Shown one piece after another: positions 12,401-22,612 of a stretch of 64,000 nucleotides of DNA (its first letter is position 1; each line of letters begins with the position of its first letter). The notes below the pieces were generated by a model. The model ran no database searches and had not been told where the DNA came from. It was given only the letters and a program-made list of their open reading frames with translations. The stretch is taken from NCBI GenBank assembly GCA_001465935.1, contig LNKV01000003.1, positions 1,308,363 to 1,372,362 of the forward strand. Direction: 5' to 3'. The translations under genes were made by a program, and so were the position numbers. Source of the DNA: Clarireedia homoeocarpa. Its lineage: Eukaryota; Ascomycota; Leotiomycetes; Helotiales; Rutstroemiaceae.

Positions 12401-14375
12401 TAAGCTTATCAGATTCGCATTTGATGTCATGAGATCAGTACTCAAGAAGCACGACAAGCTTCGAACGGCAAGTAATCTTGCTGGCTTTATTCCGATGATT
12501 GGTGATGCAGTTGTGCAGGCGGAAGAGGAAATTAAGGTTGCAACTTTCAAATTACTCACTACGATTGTCAAAGTGCCTCTTAAGGTTGCAAGTGATGGAA
12601 CAAACCTTTATAGGATCGCAACGGCCGAAGCTATCAAGAGTGTTTCCACATCTTCTTCTACTACATCTGACATAGCTCAAGCTGCATTGAAGCTGCTTTC
12701 CGTAGTTCTCCGTGATCGTGCGGACGTTCCAGTGAAAGAGAGATCTATCGACGACATACTTGGAAAGTTAAAGGATGATATGACAGAGCCCGAGCGACGG
12801 CACGTAACATTCAACTTTTTGAGGGCAGTTCTGGACTCGAAAGTTGAAACGGCTGTCGTCTACGATACTTTGGATTATGTTGGTACAGTGATGGTAACCA
12901 ACGAGGACAAAGACACCAGGGATCTAGCACGAGGAGCATATTTCCAGTTCCTGAGAGATTACCCCCAGAAGAAGAGCCGGTGGACCAAGCAGCTGGCCTT
13001 CATTGTTGCAAATCTCAAATACGAACGTGAAGGTGGACGATTATCGATACTTGAGGTCATTCATCTTCTTCTTTCAAAGTCGTCACATGATTTCGTCCAG
13101 GAAGTATCGGCGACATGCTTCGTACCTCTGATATTCGTGCTTGTCAACGATGACAGTGAAAAGTGTCGAATGGCGGCTGGAGAAGTGTTGAAAGAGATTT
13201 TCAAGAGAGCAGATGAAGAACGCATGACCACTTTCCTTACCCTCCTCCAATCGTGGATCAAGCAAACCCAGAACACCGCCGTGGTACGCTTAGCTTTACA
13301 GGCATTTGGTCTTTATTATGAAGCTCAGCCAACTACAAACAGCACAGACGTCGACATGCTCCTAGATTCCATCTCAGATACCATAAGCATTGCAAATGAT
13401 GCTAATGCGGATTGGGAAATAATTTACGCTGCCTTGCAACTCGCTGGGGTATTGTGCCAGAATTTCTCCGAGAAAATGTTGTCATCTAACGCTTCTGCTC
13501 TTTGGTCCGGTGTTCGAATGTGTCTTTCATATACCCACGCATGGGTCAAATTATCTGCCGCTCGACTCATCAGCACGTACTTCACAGATTTCGCAAAAGC
13601 AAACGCAGAGTCTGGTCTCCAAGGCTTACCTCTCAAAGGTTCGCATGGCTTGAAATTATCTGGTGATATCATTTGCGAGCTTATGCGCCGTATTACCACG
13701 ATGTTCAAGACACCAGGACTCTCCGAGCTTCTAGCTGAGCAGATAGTCAAGGATCTAATATTCCTTGGCCGTTGTGCTGGAGCGAACGATTTAAAGTGGA
13801 AGGCATCTCAGAAGACCGATTCTGGCGATGAAGATGTGGATGAAGAAGTAGATAGGGAAGAACCCAAGTCAAAGACGGCTTTGCAATATCTCTTCGGCCG
13901 GCTGTCATTCTTACTCAGGAGAGAGACATCACCACCACGAGCACCTGCGCTCGTTCCAAAGACTGCCTCGTTACAACTCCTGTCCATACTATGCAACAAG
14001 CTGGAACCCGAAACGCTTGTTCCATCGCTTGAAACGGTTCTATTAGCAACACACAATCTCACTGATCCATCAATACCCATGCCATACTCCACCGATGAGG
14101 AATTCCGTAACAACTATGAAGCGCTCAAGACTACTAGTGAAGAGCTGATGGAGACTCTGAAGAGGAAACTCGGAACTCAGGCTTATTCTGAGGCGCTGCT
14201 CAAAGTTAGAGAGGGTGTTAAGGAAAGGAGAGCAGCGAGAAGTGGGAAGCGAAGAATAGAGGCTGTATCTCAGCCAGAGAAATTCGGTGAGAGTAAGAGG
14301 AAGAAGCTGGAGAAGAAGAAGGAGAAAAGGAAGGAGAGGGGTCAGGAACATAGTCGGCGAAGAAATGAGTGGTAA
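6414..14375 (+). CDS. UTP20: UTP20 / DRIM-type small-subunit processome protein
   Basis: Two exons, 6414-7807 and 7856-14375, separated by a 48-nt intron (GTTAGT...CCTAG), give 2,637 residues, close to the usual 2,500-2,800 of UTP20. The start MPATVSGRIIKTRKGKTG, with KNHRW-like NHRWESFTSKISKLNSLDPIRRVRRHD shortly after, matches the conserved N-terminus. The ATG at 6414 is chosen because the in-frame codon further upstream is TTG. The body is almost entirely helical HEAT/ARM-like repeats, with the DRIM region in the middle third and a highly basic C-terminal tail (about the last 70 residues, rich in K, R and E). Known role of the family: a large scaffold of the U3 snoRNP/90S pre-ribosome needed for 18S rRNA maturation in the nucleolus. 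No frame damage was seen. Confidence 0.96.
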
Positions 14376-15075
14376 TTGTATTCGATGGGTCTAAGGGCGT
14401 TGCATGAGCGAGTGGTGTACTGGATTTTGTAGTCAAGAGTATAAAGCTTTGGACTTTTGAATCTTTTGATGTTGCCTGCGTGCTTTGCGTTCTTTTTGTC
14501 TGATACATATGTGTAAACCAATCGATACTCAATTGCAGGGCACGCTAGAATATGTAAATACGTCTAGCCCAGCTTCATGGAAGTCTTGTCCGTAACAGAC
14601 ATGGAGGTGTCTAGGCTTCAAAAGCAACAACCACTCTCAGTCGCCAGCAGACAAGATGCCAAGTAAAGTATTAAATTTAGATGAGCAAGATCTACCATTG
14701 AATACTTAGACCCAAAGTATTAGCTCTTGATGCAGAATTGGACTGTAAAAGGGCAAAACACACAAAAGTATAATAATCATTGTGAGATCTTCTTAAACTG
14801 CACATTCTGTCCTTGTCCTAGGGATCATCAATTCATACCCTATCATTTTTCCTTGTGATCTAATGCATAAGTACACATTTTGTATCCTTCCTAACGCCAG
14901 TACCGTGGGCATATCAAAATCCGCTGAGTTCCATTCCTAATACAACCAAGATATAAATACACCATTCACCTTCCGCGAATGATGGAAACATAGGAGGTCA
15001 TTCAGTAACGAGATAAGCACAGGTACCTCTCGGCGACTTTTCCCGTCTCATTCCCTAAGATACCATTGCATCAGT
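14376..15075. other. Convergent intergenic region, UTP20 / ZIM17
   Basis: About 700 bp holding the two 3' UTRs. I see no ORF of protein-like composition, no RNA gene and no clear repeat. Confidence 0.5.
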
Positions 15076-15654
15076 CTAGTGGCTAGTAGAAGTTCCGGTG
15101 TTCGCATTAGCCCCATCATCCGGGCTAATCTCCCCAGCTTTCTTTTCCCTCTGCGTAATCTTTCCATCACTCCAGAATTCCAAGTTCCCATCCTCACTTA
15201 ACGTCCCCTTCTTGACCAACTGTCCCTGTTCCCTCATCAGGTCTTCAATTGTAATTTTGCGGTCCCCAAATATACCCAAGTGGTCACTGATGACATGTCG
15301 GTTTTTACATTCGGGACATGTTATCAGCACGCTGCCGGAGTGGTAGCCTTGTTTGGATATGCGGTGGGTGGAACGTGTGGAGCAGGGCTTGCATGTGAAT
15401 GTCAAGTCGTACGATGGTTGAGGAGCTCGAACTGTGGAGGATTCTTGGGATTTGGGAGAAGCAGGCGCATTGGTGAGAGGTGTGGAGTAATAACGGATGG
15501 ATTGTACAAAGCTGTTCGTTTTTGTGGCGAGAAGTCGTGGAGGAAGTGAGGAAGCTTTGGTGGGCTGTATCGAAGGAAAGAAAGTTCGGGATTTTGGTAC
15601 GGTCTGTCGAGACAACGCTCGAAGGTTTGTAGATATAGCTGTCCTGGCCGCCAT
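15076..15654 (-). CDS. ZIM17: Zim17/Hep1/Tim15-type mitochondrial zinc-finger chaperone
   Basis: A 192-residue product from the ATG at 15654. An in-frame start at 15735 exists, but the MAARTAISTNLRALSR start looks like a mitochondrial presequence (basic, hydroxylated, no acids). Residues about 82-155 form the DNL-type zinc domain: YDLTFTCKPC, then ITCPECKNRH, giving the Cys4 site C88, C91, C113, C116, followed by HLGIFGDRKITIEDLM. The C-terminal tail is low-complexity. Known role of the family: keeps mitochondrial Hsp70 (Ssc1) soluble and active in the matrix, supporting import and Fe-S protein biogenesis. The gene is intronless and divergent from CUL3. Confidence 0.93.
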   Translation of the reverse strand: MAARTAISTNLRALSRQTVPKSRTFFPSIQPTKASSLPPRLLATKTNSFVQSIRYYSTPLTNAPASPKSQESSTVRAPQPSYDLTFTCKPCSTRSTHRISKQGYHSGSVLITCPECKNRHVISDHLGIFGDRKITIEDLMREQGQLVKKGTLSEDGNLEFWSDGKITQREKKAGEISPDDGANANTGTSTSH

Positions 15655-16148
15655 AGTTGATATCGGTAGAATTTTGTTATGCGCTTCAACTGTATGATAA
15701 TACTTTCGAATAATGCATGTCTCAAAGAGGCGCAAAGACGAGGCTACTAAAAAAAAATATTAAGAATTCATGAAGATGGCTCTGACCTCATCATCTACTA
15801 GTATGAATTGGGACTAGCCCGTAGATAATCTGATAACCAGGAAAGGCACGGTTGTAGCCATACGCCATCTTTAGGTTACCGGTTCGTGAATTTCTAGAAT
15901 TATCACAATTACTTGAAACCGCTGGAAAGGAAATTCACCACTTGTACGCGTTCCAACCTCGCCACTCGCTCTACATCCGTCGTTACAAAGTGGCATCGCA
16001 GCTTGGCAGTCCACCGGTTCCTATCTACTTCTCCGTGTATAGAAATGCGTGTGCAGACTCGGCAGCCTCGTTGCTAACCCCGCAGACATCGTACAACTTT
16101 GAGAAACATATTTTCTGCTGGAGTCGCCGTCACAGGTGAAATCGCAAG
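15655..16148. promoter_or_regulatory. Divergent promoter region ZIM17 / CUL3 with GATA motif
   Basis: 494 bp between opposite starts. ATCTGATAA at 15828-15836 matches the consensus reported for the fungal iron repressor SreA (ATCWGATAA), 174 bp upstream of the ZIM17 start. By chance one or two such 9-mers are expected per 64 kb, so the regulatory meaning is uncertain. Confidence 0.3.
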
Positions 16149-19033
16149 ATGATTTCAGGACGTGGAAGGGGAAAGATACGGCCACCTCGTCGGGTAAGAT
16201 ACTTTCATTACTCCTCGTCTTTCTATATACACATAACCATGCTTTCGCTGTGATTTCTAAGAAAAACAATCTTCCGCTGTTCTTCCCAAACGCTTGATCT
16301 ATTTCTTTAACGTAAATGGCTGCTGCAGTGGTGAGGCAGTCAATTGACAGCGCGCTGGCCTATGCTATGCATGATAGTCAACAGGTATCCTGCATCTTTG
16401 CACTTTCTTGTTATATTAATAGTCTCACTTCCTGACTACCCGTGGATCTTTCTGGCTAACCACTTATCGCTTGTTTGTAGGGTCTGACAGGTCATGGAGG
16501 TCCGAACGAATTCGAAGTGCAGTGGGAAATTCTGCAGTCGGCATTGCGCGAAATCCACGAGAAGAATGCGTCGAAACTCTCGTTTGAACAGCTCTACCGC
16601 GCGTCGTACAAGATCGTGCTCAAGAAACAGGGCGATGCGCTGTATGATCGGGTCAAAGTCTTCGAAGAGCAATGGTTTGGAGGCCAGGTTATGCCTGAGA
16701 TCAGGAAACTCATTACAACGAACCTAGTTCATGTCGCCACTGGAGGCACTTCTGGCACCGCACCCAACGAACGAAGAATTACTGGTGAACAGTTCTTAGA
16801 AGGACTGAAAGCTTGCTGGACCGACCACAATACGTGTATGAGTATGGTGACAGATGTTCTCATGTACATGGATCGTGTTTATTGCGCGGATAATCGAAAG
16901 GCGTCCATCTACACGACGGCGATGGGGCTTTTCCGTGACCACATCCTTCGGTCCCAATTACTTCCCGAATCTAACATCCTCACTTTCGACATTCTAAATT
17001 CTGTTATTTTGGATCAAATTAGCATGGAGAGGGAAGGAGATGTCATAAATCGGAACCTGATTCGCTCCGTCATTTACATGCTCGAAGCTTTATACGAGTC
17101 GGACGAAGAAAATGAACACGAGAAGCTTTATCTGACTGTTTTCGAAGTAGAGTTCTTGAATGCCAGTCGAAAATTCTATGAGGCAGAATGTCAAAAACTA
17201 CTCCGGGAATTCGACGCAAGCGCATGGCTGCGTCAAGCGAAACGCCGCCTCGACGAAGAAACAGATCGATGCGAGACGACCATAGCAAACTTCACCACTA
17301 GGCGGATCCAGAAGGTCGTGGAAGAAGAGCTTATCAGCCGTCACCTGAACGAATTCCTTGTTATGGAGGGTACTGGTATGAAGGCAATGATCGAGAATGA
17401 TCGATACGAGGATTTAACGATTCTTTACCAACTCATCAGCCGTATCGATCCTACCAAAGAGCCGCTCAAAGTTGCTCTGCAGGCTCGCGTTGTGAATCTT
17501 GGCATGGAGATCAACAAGACTATTCTAAGTGGCGAATTTGGGAGCAACACGAAGGAAGAAGATGGGGAAGCAGAAGCGGGTGATGACGCTGAAGGACCAA
17601 AGAAACCAAAAGGTACCAAGCTCATTAATGCATCGGCGAAGCAGACTTTGGCAGCCATCAAGTGGGTCGATGAAGTTCTACAACTGAAGGATAAGTTTGA
17701 CAATATGTGGAAAACATGCTTCAATGAGGACTTAATTCTTCAAACAGCAATCACCAAGAGCTTCTCTGATTTCATTAATCTATTTCCTCGCTGTTCTGAG
17801 TTCGTCTCCCTCTTTATCGATGATAACCTAAAACGAGGAATCAAGGGTAAGACGGAGCATGAGATTGACGAAGTCCTTGATAAAGCAACTACCTTACTGC
17901 GCTACATACAAGATAAGGATATGTTTGAGAGATACTACAAGAAGCACCTGGCGCGACGACTACTCCTTAATAAATCAGAAAGCACAGATGTAGAGAAGCA
18001 GATGATCTCTAGGATGAAGCAAGAGATCGGCAATTCTTTCACTACCAAGCTTGAGGGTATGTTTAAGGATGTCAATATGTCTGAGGACTTGACTGCAGGG
18101 TATCGCACTCATATACAAAACCTGGGCGACATGGATAGCAAGCATATCGAATTGGGGGCTACGATTCTTACCACAAACTACTGGCCGATGGAATCCATGG
18201 GTGGCAATCCCATGTCCGACGAAGGTGCTCGAGTATCCTGCAATTGGCCGCCCGAGATCCAGAAGTTGCAAGATTCGTTCAGAGCATATTATCTCAAGGA
18301 TCGTAATGGTCGTATGTTGACTTGGATCGCTCACCTTGGCAATGCTGACATTAGGTGCACGTTCCCAAAAATTGCTGGTGAAGAGGGTGGAGCCAAAGGT
18401 AGAGAAAGGAAATACGAGCTCAACGTCAGCACATATGCCATGCTTGTGCTGCTATTATTCAATGATGTTGCGGATGACGAATGGTTGACTTTCGAGGAGA
18501 TTCAAGAACGACTGAATATTTCTGACAAAGAACTCTCTCGTACCTTGATGTCAATTTCCGGCCCACCCAAGTCCAGAGTACTGCTCAAGAAGCCTGGGAA
18601 AGTTAATGAAGCTCCAAAGTCTGGTGACTCATTCTCATTCAACGGCGCGTTCATCAGCAAGACTGTGAAAATCAAGGCACAGGCTATTGGTGGTATATCG
18701 AATAGAGTGGAGGGCGATGATGAGAGGAAGGAGACTGAAGAGCGAAATGACGAGCATCGGGGCAATGTCATGGACACGGTGATTGTACGGATCATGAAGT
18801 AAGTATTCAATTGTTCTGCTCTTGTCTTGGTGAAATGGATACTGACCTCATATCACAGAGCACGCAAAGAATTCTCACATCAACAACTTGTCGCCGAAGT
18901 CATCTCTCAACTCTCTCAACGATTCCAACCGAACATCAATATGATGAAGCGTCGGATCGAGAGCCTGATTGAGAGAGAGTATTTGGAAAGAATCGACGAG
19001 GCAGCTGTTCCTACATACCGGTATCTGGCCTAG
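16149..19033 (+). CDS. CUL3: Cullin-3 type ubiquitin-ligase scaffold
   Basis: Four exons are proposed: 16149-16193, 16340-16384, 16481-18798 and 18859-19033, giving 860 residues. Exon 1 encodes MISGRGRGKIRPPRR, the characteristic N-terminus of fungal CUL3. NEFEVQWEILQSALREIHEKN and KNASKLSFEQLYR follow in exon 3 (cullin repeats). The cullin-homology region includes KDMFERYYKKHLARRLL. The neddylation motif RIMKARK spans the last intron; the modified lysine is K803, and its codon is split by that intron. The winged-helix tail ends PTYRYLA. Known role: scaffold joining BTB adaptors to Rbx1. An insert of about 25 acidic/basic residues near 470 is linker-like. An alternative start at 16316 is also in frame (see findings). 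Confidence 0.93.
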
Positions 19034-19578
19034 AAACTCTTACTTCTCTTCTCAATATTTTTCGACGACGGCTACGTAATCTTGGCCTGCATCTACGGAA
19101 ATTGATACAGACGGTGCGAATTTCACTTGAGCATAGCTTGCGTTATGGTGCGGCGCTGAAGGTCGGCCGATTTAGGCTGTCATTGGGTGTTTCATGGCGC
19201 AAATCATTGAGGACATGTCAACACAATAAACATAATGAAGTACAGTGGATGGAAGGAGTTGATGAGGGGTGCATGACGTCAAATGCCAAAAAGCAAACAG
19301 TTCTGCAGGCGTAGAGAAGAACATCAAGTTGTCACCACATGGAGGCGTCAGTGGAAATGAAGGATGATTATTGATGATTATGATACCTGTATATTCATGC
19401 CCAATGAGTATATGTTGAGAATTAGCATGACTCTATGGCTAGAAAAACTGGTTTTAAACCGATTCTCATCAGCTTGCGATATTAGTCTACGTGTATGCCG
19501 TGTATACGTATCTACAAGTGTAAGATCTCCGTTAAGAGCTAAATCTCGTTGCTTTATTCTCCCACCCTTATCCTCACA
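19034..19578. other. Convergent intergenic region, CUL3 / siderophore transporter
   Basis: 545 bp of 3' flanks of two convergent genes. Only short ORFs without protein-like composition are present. Confidence 0.5.
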
Positions 19579-21847
19579 TTAATGGCGCATCTTCGGGTCT
19601 CCCTCTTGCTCTTCTTGTATGATTCCGTCGACTAAATTATTTTGATCGCTGCAAACTGGATGTTAGCCTCATGTCTCGTTATTACAAGTGGATAATGGGC
19701 TAGTAGGATAGAACAATGGGGGAAAAGAATACATACGGCAATCGATGATTCGGCATAAACCACACAAAGATGAAACTGGGTATTGAAGTCGCAAGAGCAG
19801 TGTATGTCATGTATCGCATTACATTCGCGTACTGTTTCGCTCGTTAGTCGTGTTCCCTCTCAACAATTTTGGAGGAGGCGTAGGCGCAAAAGCAAACAAC
19901 GGAAGCCCAAAACCCACCGCCTGATTAACCGCCACTCTCTCGACGCTCCCCCAACCCGGTACTATTCCCGTAATACTCTCAAACAACCCCTCCACCAAGC
20001 TCTCACTCCCGCTTCCCAAAGCCTTCCGCAACTCCCCCCTGAATGTCCCCGTATATATCCCCCCACTCACCGTCGCCCCCACACTACTCCCCAACACACT
20101 TGCACACACCACCAGCGCCGTGATCTGCGCGAGCTCTTTCCTGCCTACGGCGATCTGCGCGCTTACAAATACCGCGGTTTGGATGATGCCGCTACCAATT
20201 CCTTGGATGGCTTGCTGGAGGAAGAGTTCGTAGAGGGGGTTATTCGCGCCGCGTAGGCGAATCATTAGGCCGTATCCGAGGAGTCGGATGAAGCAGGCGG
20301 TGTATAAGAGGGTTTTGTAGCAGCGGGTTCTGAGCATGATTAGGCCGGCGATGATGCCGCAAAGACATTGCGTCACGCCGTTGGTGTAGATGTAGAAAGT
20401 GGCGGTGCGGACGCGCAGGTTATGGGTTATGATGGACCAGGAATAGAGGTATGTGTGTGTGCAGGCAAAACCTAGAGAGTCTGTGGCGATGAGGAGGAGG
20501 GATGTGACGATTGAGAGATTCATGAAGTAGTGCGGGGGGATTATGGGGTGCCTGGCTTGGTACTTCTCGTAGAATGGAAGGGCAAGGAGGAGGCTCCCGC
20601 CGAGAGCGATAAGAACATCGAGATATGGGGTGCGCCAGCGAGCGGGTGTGGTGGCAGCGAGACTTAGCGGCAGTAAGAGCATGGCAAAACCGGAGACGAA
20701 TAGAAGGGTTCCACCGAGGTCGATCTGTGAGCAGAAATCGTAGATGGTGATGCGTGTCAGGGGTTGAGGGATGAGTCCAGATTTTTTGGCTTTGTGCTGG
20801 AAGTAGAGAAGAGTAGTGATTATAAAAGATGCACAGAATGGCATGAGAATGGCAAAAATACCGATGCCCCAGCGCCAGCCGATGCCGTTGACTACACTGT
20901 CGGTTATGAACGCGGCGATCCAGGGGGTGATGAGGAAGGGGAAGAAGGATATCCCGATGCCGAGGGCGCGCCAGCGTGCGTTGGTTATGTCGGATATTAT
21001 GATGTCGTTCATGATGTTGGTGCCAGATTGACCGACGCAGTAGAATATGTAACCCGCGGCGTAGGCATGGATGGATTTGGCGGAGGCGCAGAGGACGTAG
21101 GAGAGGAGATAACAGGATATGGTTAGGATGTATGTCTCTCCTCGGCCGATGATGTTGGATAGCTTGGCGATTGGGGGTTTGATGACGGCGAAAATAAGGG
21201 ATCCAGCTGTGGCTAGAGTGGAAAGGTACTGGAGTTGATTGAAGCTGGATGTTGCGTAGGTTTGATAGATGTAGACTGTTGAATTGTCGAGCTCGCTAGA
21301 AATTTGTCAGATACTGCGGATTTTATGTGGCTCGTGGGGGAAGTTCAGAGCATTGGATTGTGCACTATTTATGGCCTTTTGAATGAGCTGGGCGTGTCTC
21401 CAGATGTTCAATACATTCAGATCTCCAAACTTGAACTTGGAATGACTTCCACCCATCCATGGATCGATAATGATCCATAAATCAACACATTCTCCTGTCC
21501 CACAAGTAGACTTACTAGATAATCATAATCATAGCCAACCTAACACCTACCACTATCAGCAAATATCACCATCAACTATTTCCAGATCTTCCACCACTAC
21601 AATCTGTCAATCACCACACAATCACTCACCCAGCAATCAAAATCCACCTCCCATTCCTCCCCCAAACCGCCTGCATCACCTCAACTCTCACCACACCCGA
21701 TTCCACCGCAACCGGTCCATCACTCACAGGTTTTTCGACATCAATACCCTCTTTCTCCTTTCCGTTCGTAACAACGGAAATCCCTTCTGCCGTCTCAATT
21801 TTAGGTGAGGGTTGGAATTGCCGCTTAATGGAATCGAGGATGGCCAT
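19579..21847 (-). CDS. MFS siderophore-iron transporter (SIT family, MirB/Sit1-like)
   Basis: Five exons give 594 residues: 21847-21630, 21539-21516, 21295-19918, 19831-19737 and 19648-19579 (introns 90, 220, 86 and 88 nt). The second exon is a 24-nt microexon encoding the end of the first membrane helix. Only with it does the product read GLAMIMIIYELDNSTVYIYQ, the family signature at TM1. Later segments include NDIIISDITNARWRALGIG and IPSFIFVWFMPNHRLPDQNN. There are many hydrophobic helices (about 14 expected), a hydrophilic cytosolic N-terminus of about 60 residues and an acidic tail. Known role of the family: proton-coupled uptake of ferri-siderophores. Substrate cannot be told from sequence. 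An SreA-like site lies 203 bp upstream of the start. Confidence 0.92.
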
Positions 21848-21960
21848 CTTGACTTTTTGATTGCTCTTTCGGTCAAGAGTGGAGAAAGAAAAGTATAGAT
21901 GATGATTCGTTTCTTTGCTCAGTGACTTGGCTGTTATATACAAACAATACAAGCATTCCA

Positions 21961-21992
21961 GAATACGAGCGTTCGGGAATACGAGCGCTCGG
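21961..21992. repeat. 16-bp tandem repeat, two copies
   Basis: GAATACGAGCGTTCGG is followed directly by GAATACGAGCGCTCGG (one difference), then by a partial third copy GAATA. It lies 114 bp upstream of the transporter start codon, inside its likely promoter. Confidence 0.75.
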
Positions 21993-22049
21993 GAATAGAT
22001 ATCAACATCAGGATCAGCAACCCCCTCCGTCTGATCACACTTGGTCCCG

Positions 22050-22058
22050 ATCTGATAA
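22050..22058 (+). promoter_or_regulatory. SreA-type GATA site (ATCTGATAA)
   Basis: This is an exact match to ATCWGATAA, the extended GATA motif bound by the iron-responsive repressor SreA/Fep1 in other fungi. It sits 203 bp upstream of the start codon of a siderophore transporter, a classic SreA target class. The match is seen in sequence; function is inferred from the target gene. Confidence 0.6.
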
Positions 22059-22612
22059 CCCCAGCTTATATTTCCTTATCGAATGTGCGAGATGTAAGCT
22101 TGGACTAACATACTCGGTTCGGTACACATCTCTTCTGCCAGGAAAGTGGATACGGGTATCCGTGGGGAAGCGGTTGTAGTTCAGACTGAAGAGGGAAATG
22201 ATTTTCGTCTAGATAAGGTTGAGATGTGTTACGCAGACTCAGCAGGGGGGAACATATCTACCGAAGAGAATGGGGAGAATGAAGCGGGTTATTTCGAAGA
22301 GAATATACTCGTAAAAGAGGAAAGTTTGGGGGTATAGTTTGGAGATGTAACAAGTCTCAATGATATATTTCAAGGATAGAATTTCTTTTGGACTTTCAAG
22401 ACTAATAGATGATAAATGTATTGTTCCTTCCCCAAATACTGAAACGTCTAATGGTGTTTGAACCCCAACCGCGGCAATTTACAGTGACCCTGAGTAAACT
22501 CAACTTGATAGCTAACTCCACCTAATATCTTATAGCTGTGCTCGGTATTTGTTCTTCGTGGTAATTATTGACCTATTGTAATTCTTTGCGATTTTTAAAC
22601 TGCGCATCCACA

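Larger units (their letters stand above)
21848..22612. other. Intergenic: promoter of the siderophore transporter and 3' flank of the amidase
   Basis: 765 bp containing the 5' region of the transporter, a 16-bp tandem repeat and an SreA-type motif (listed separately). The ORFs here (for example 21922-22179 and 22146-22337) are not protein-like. Confidence 0.5.
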
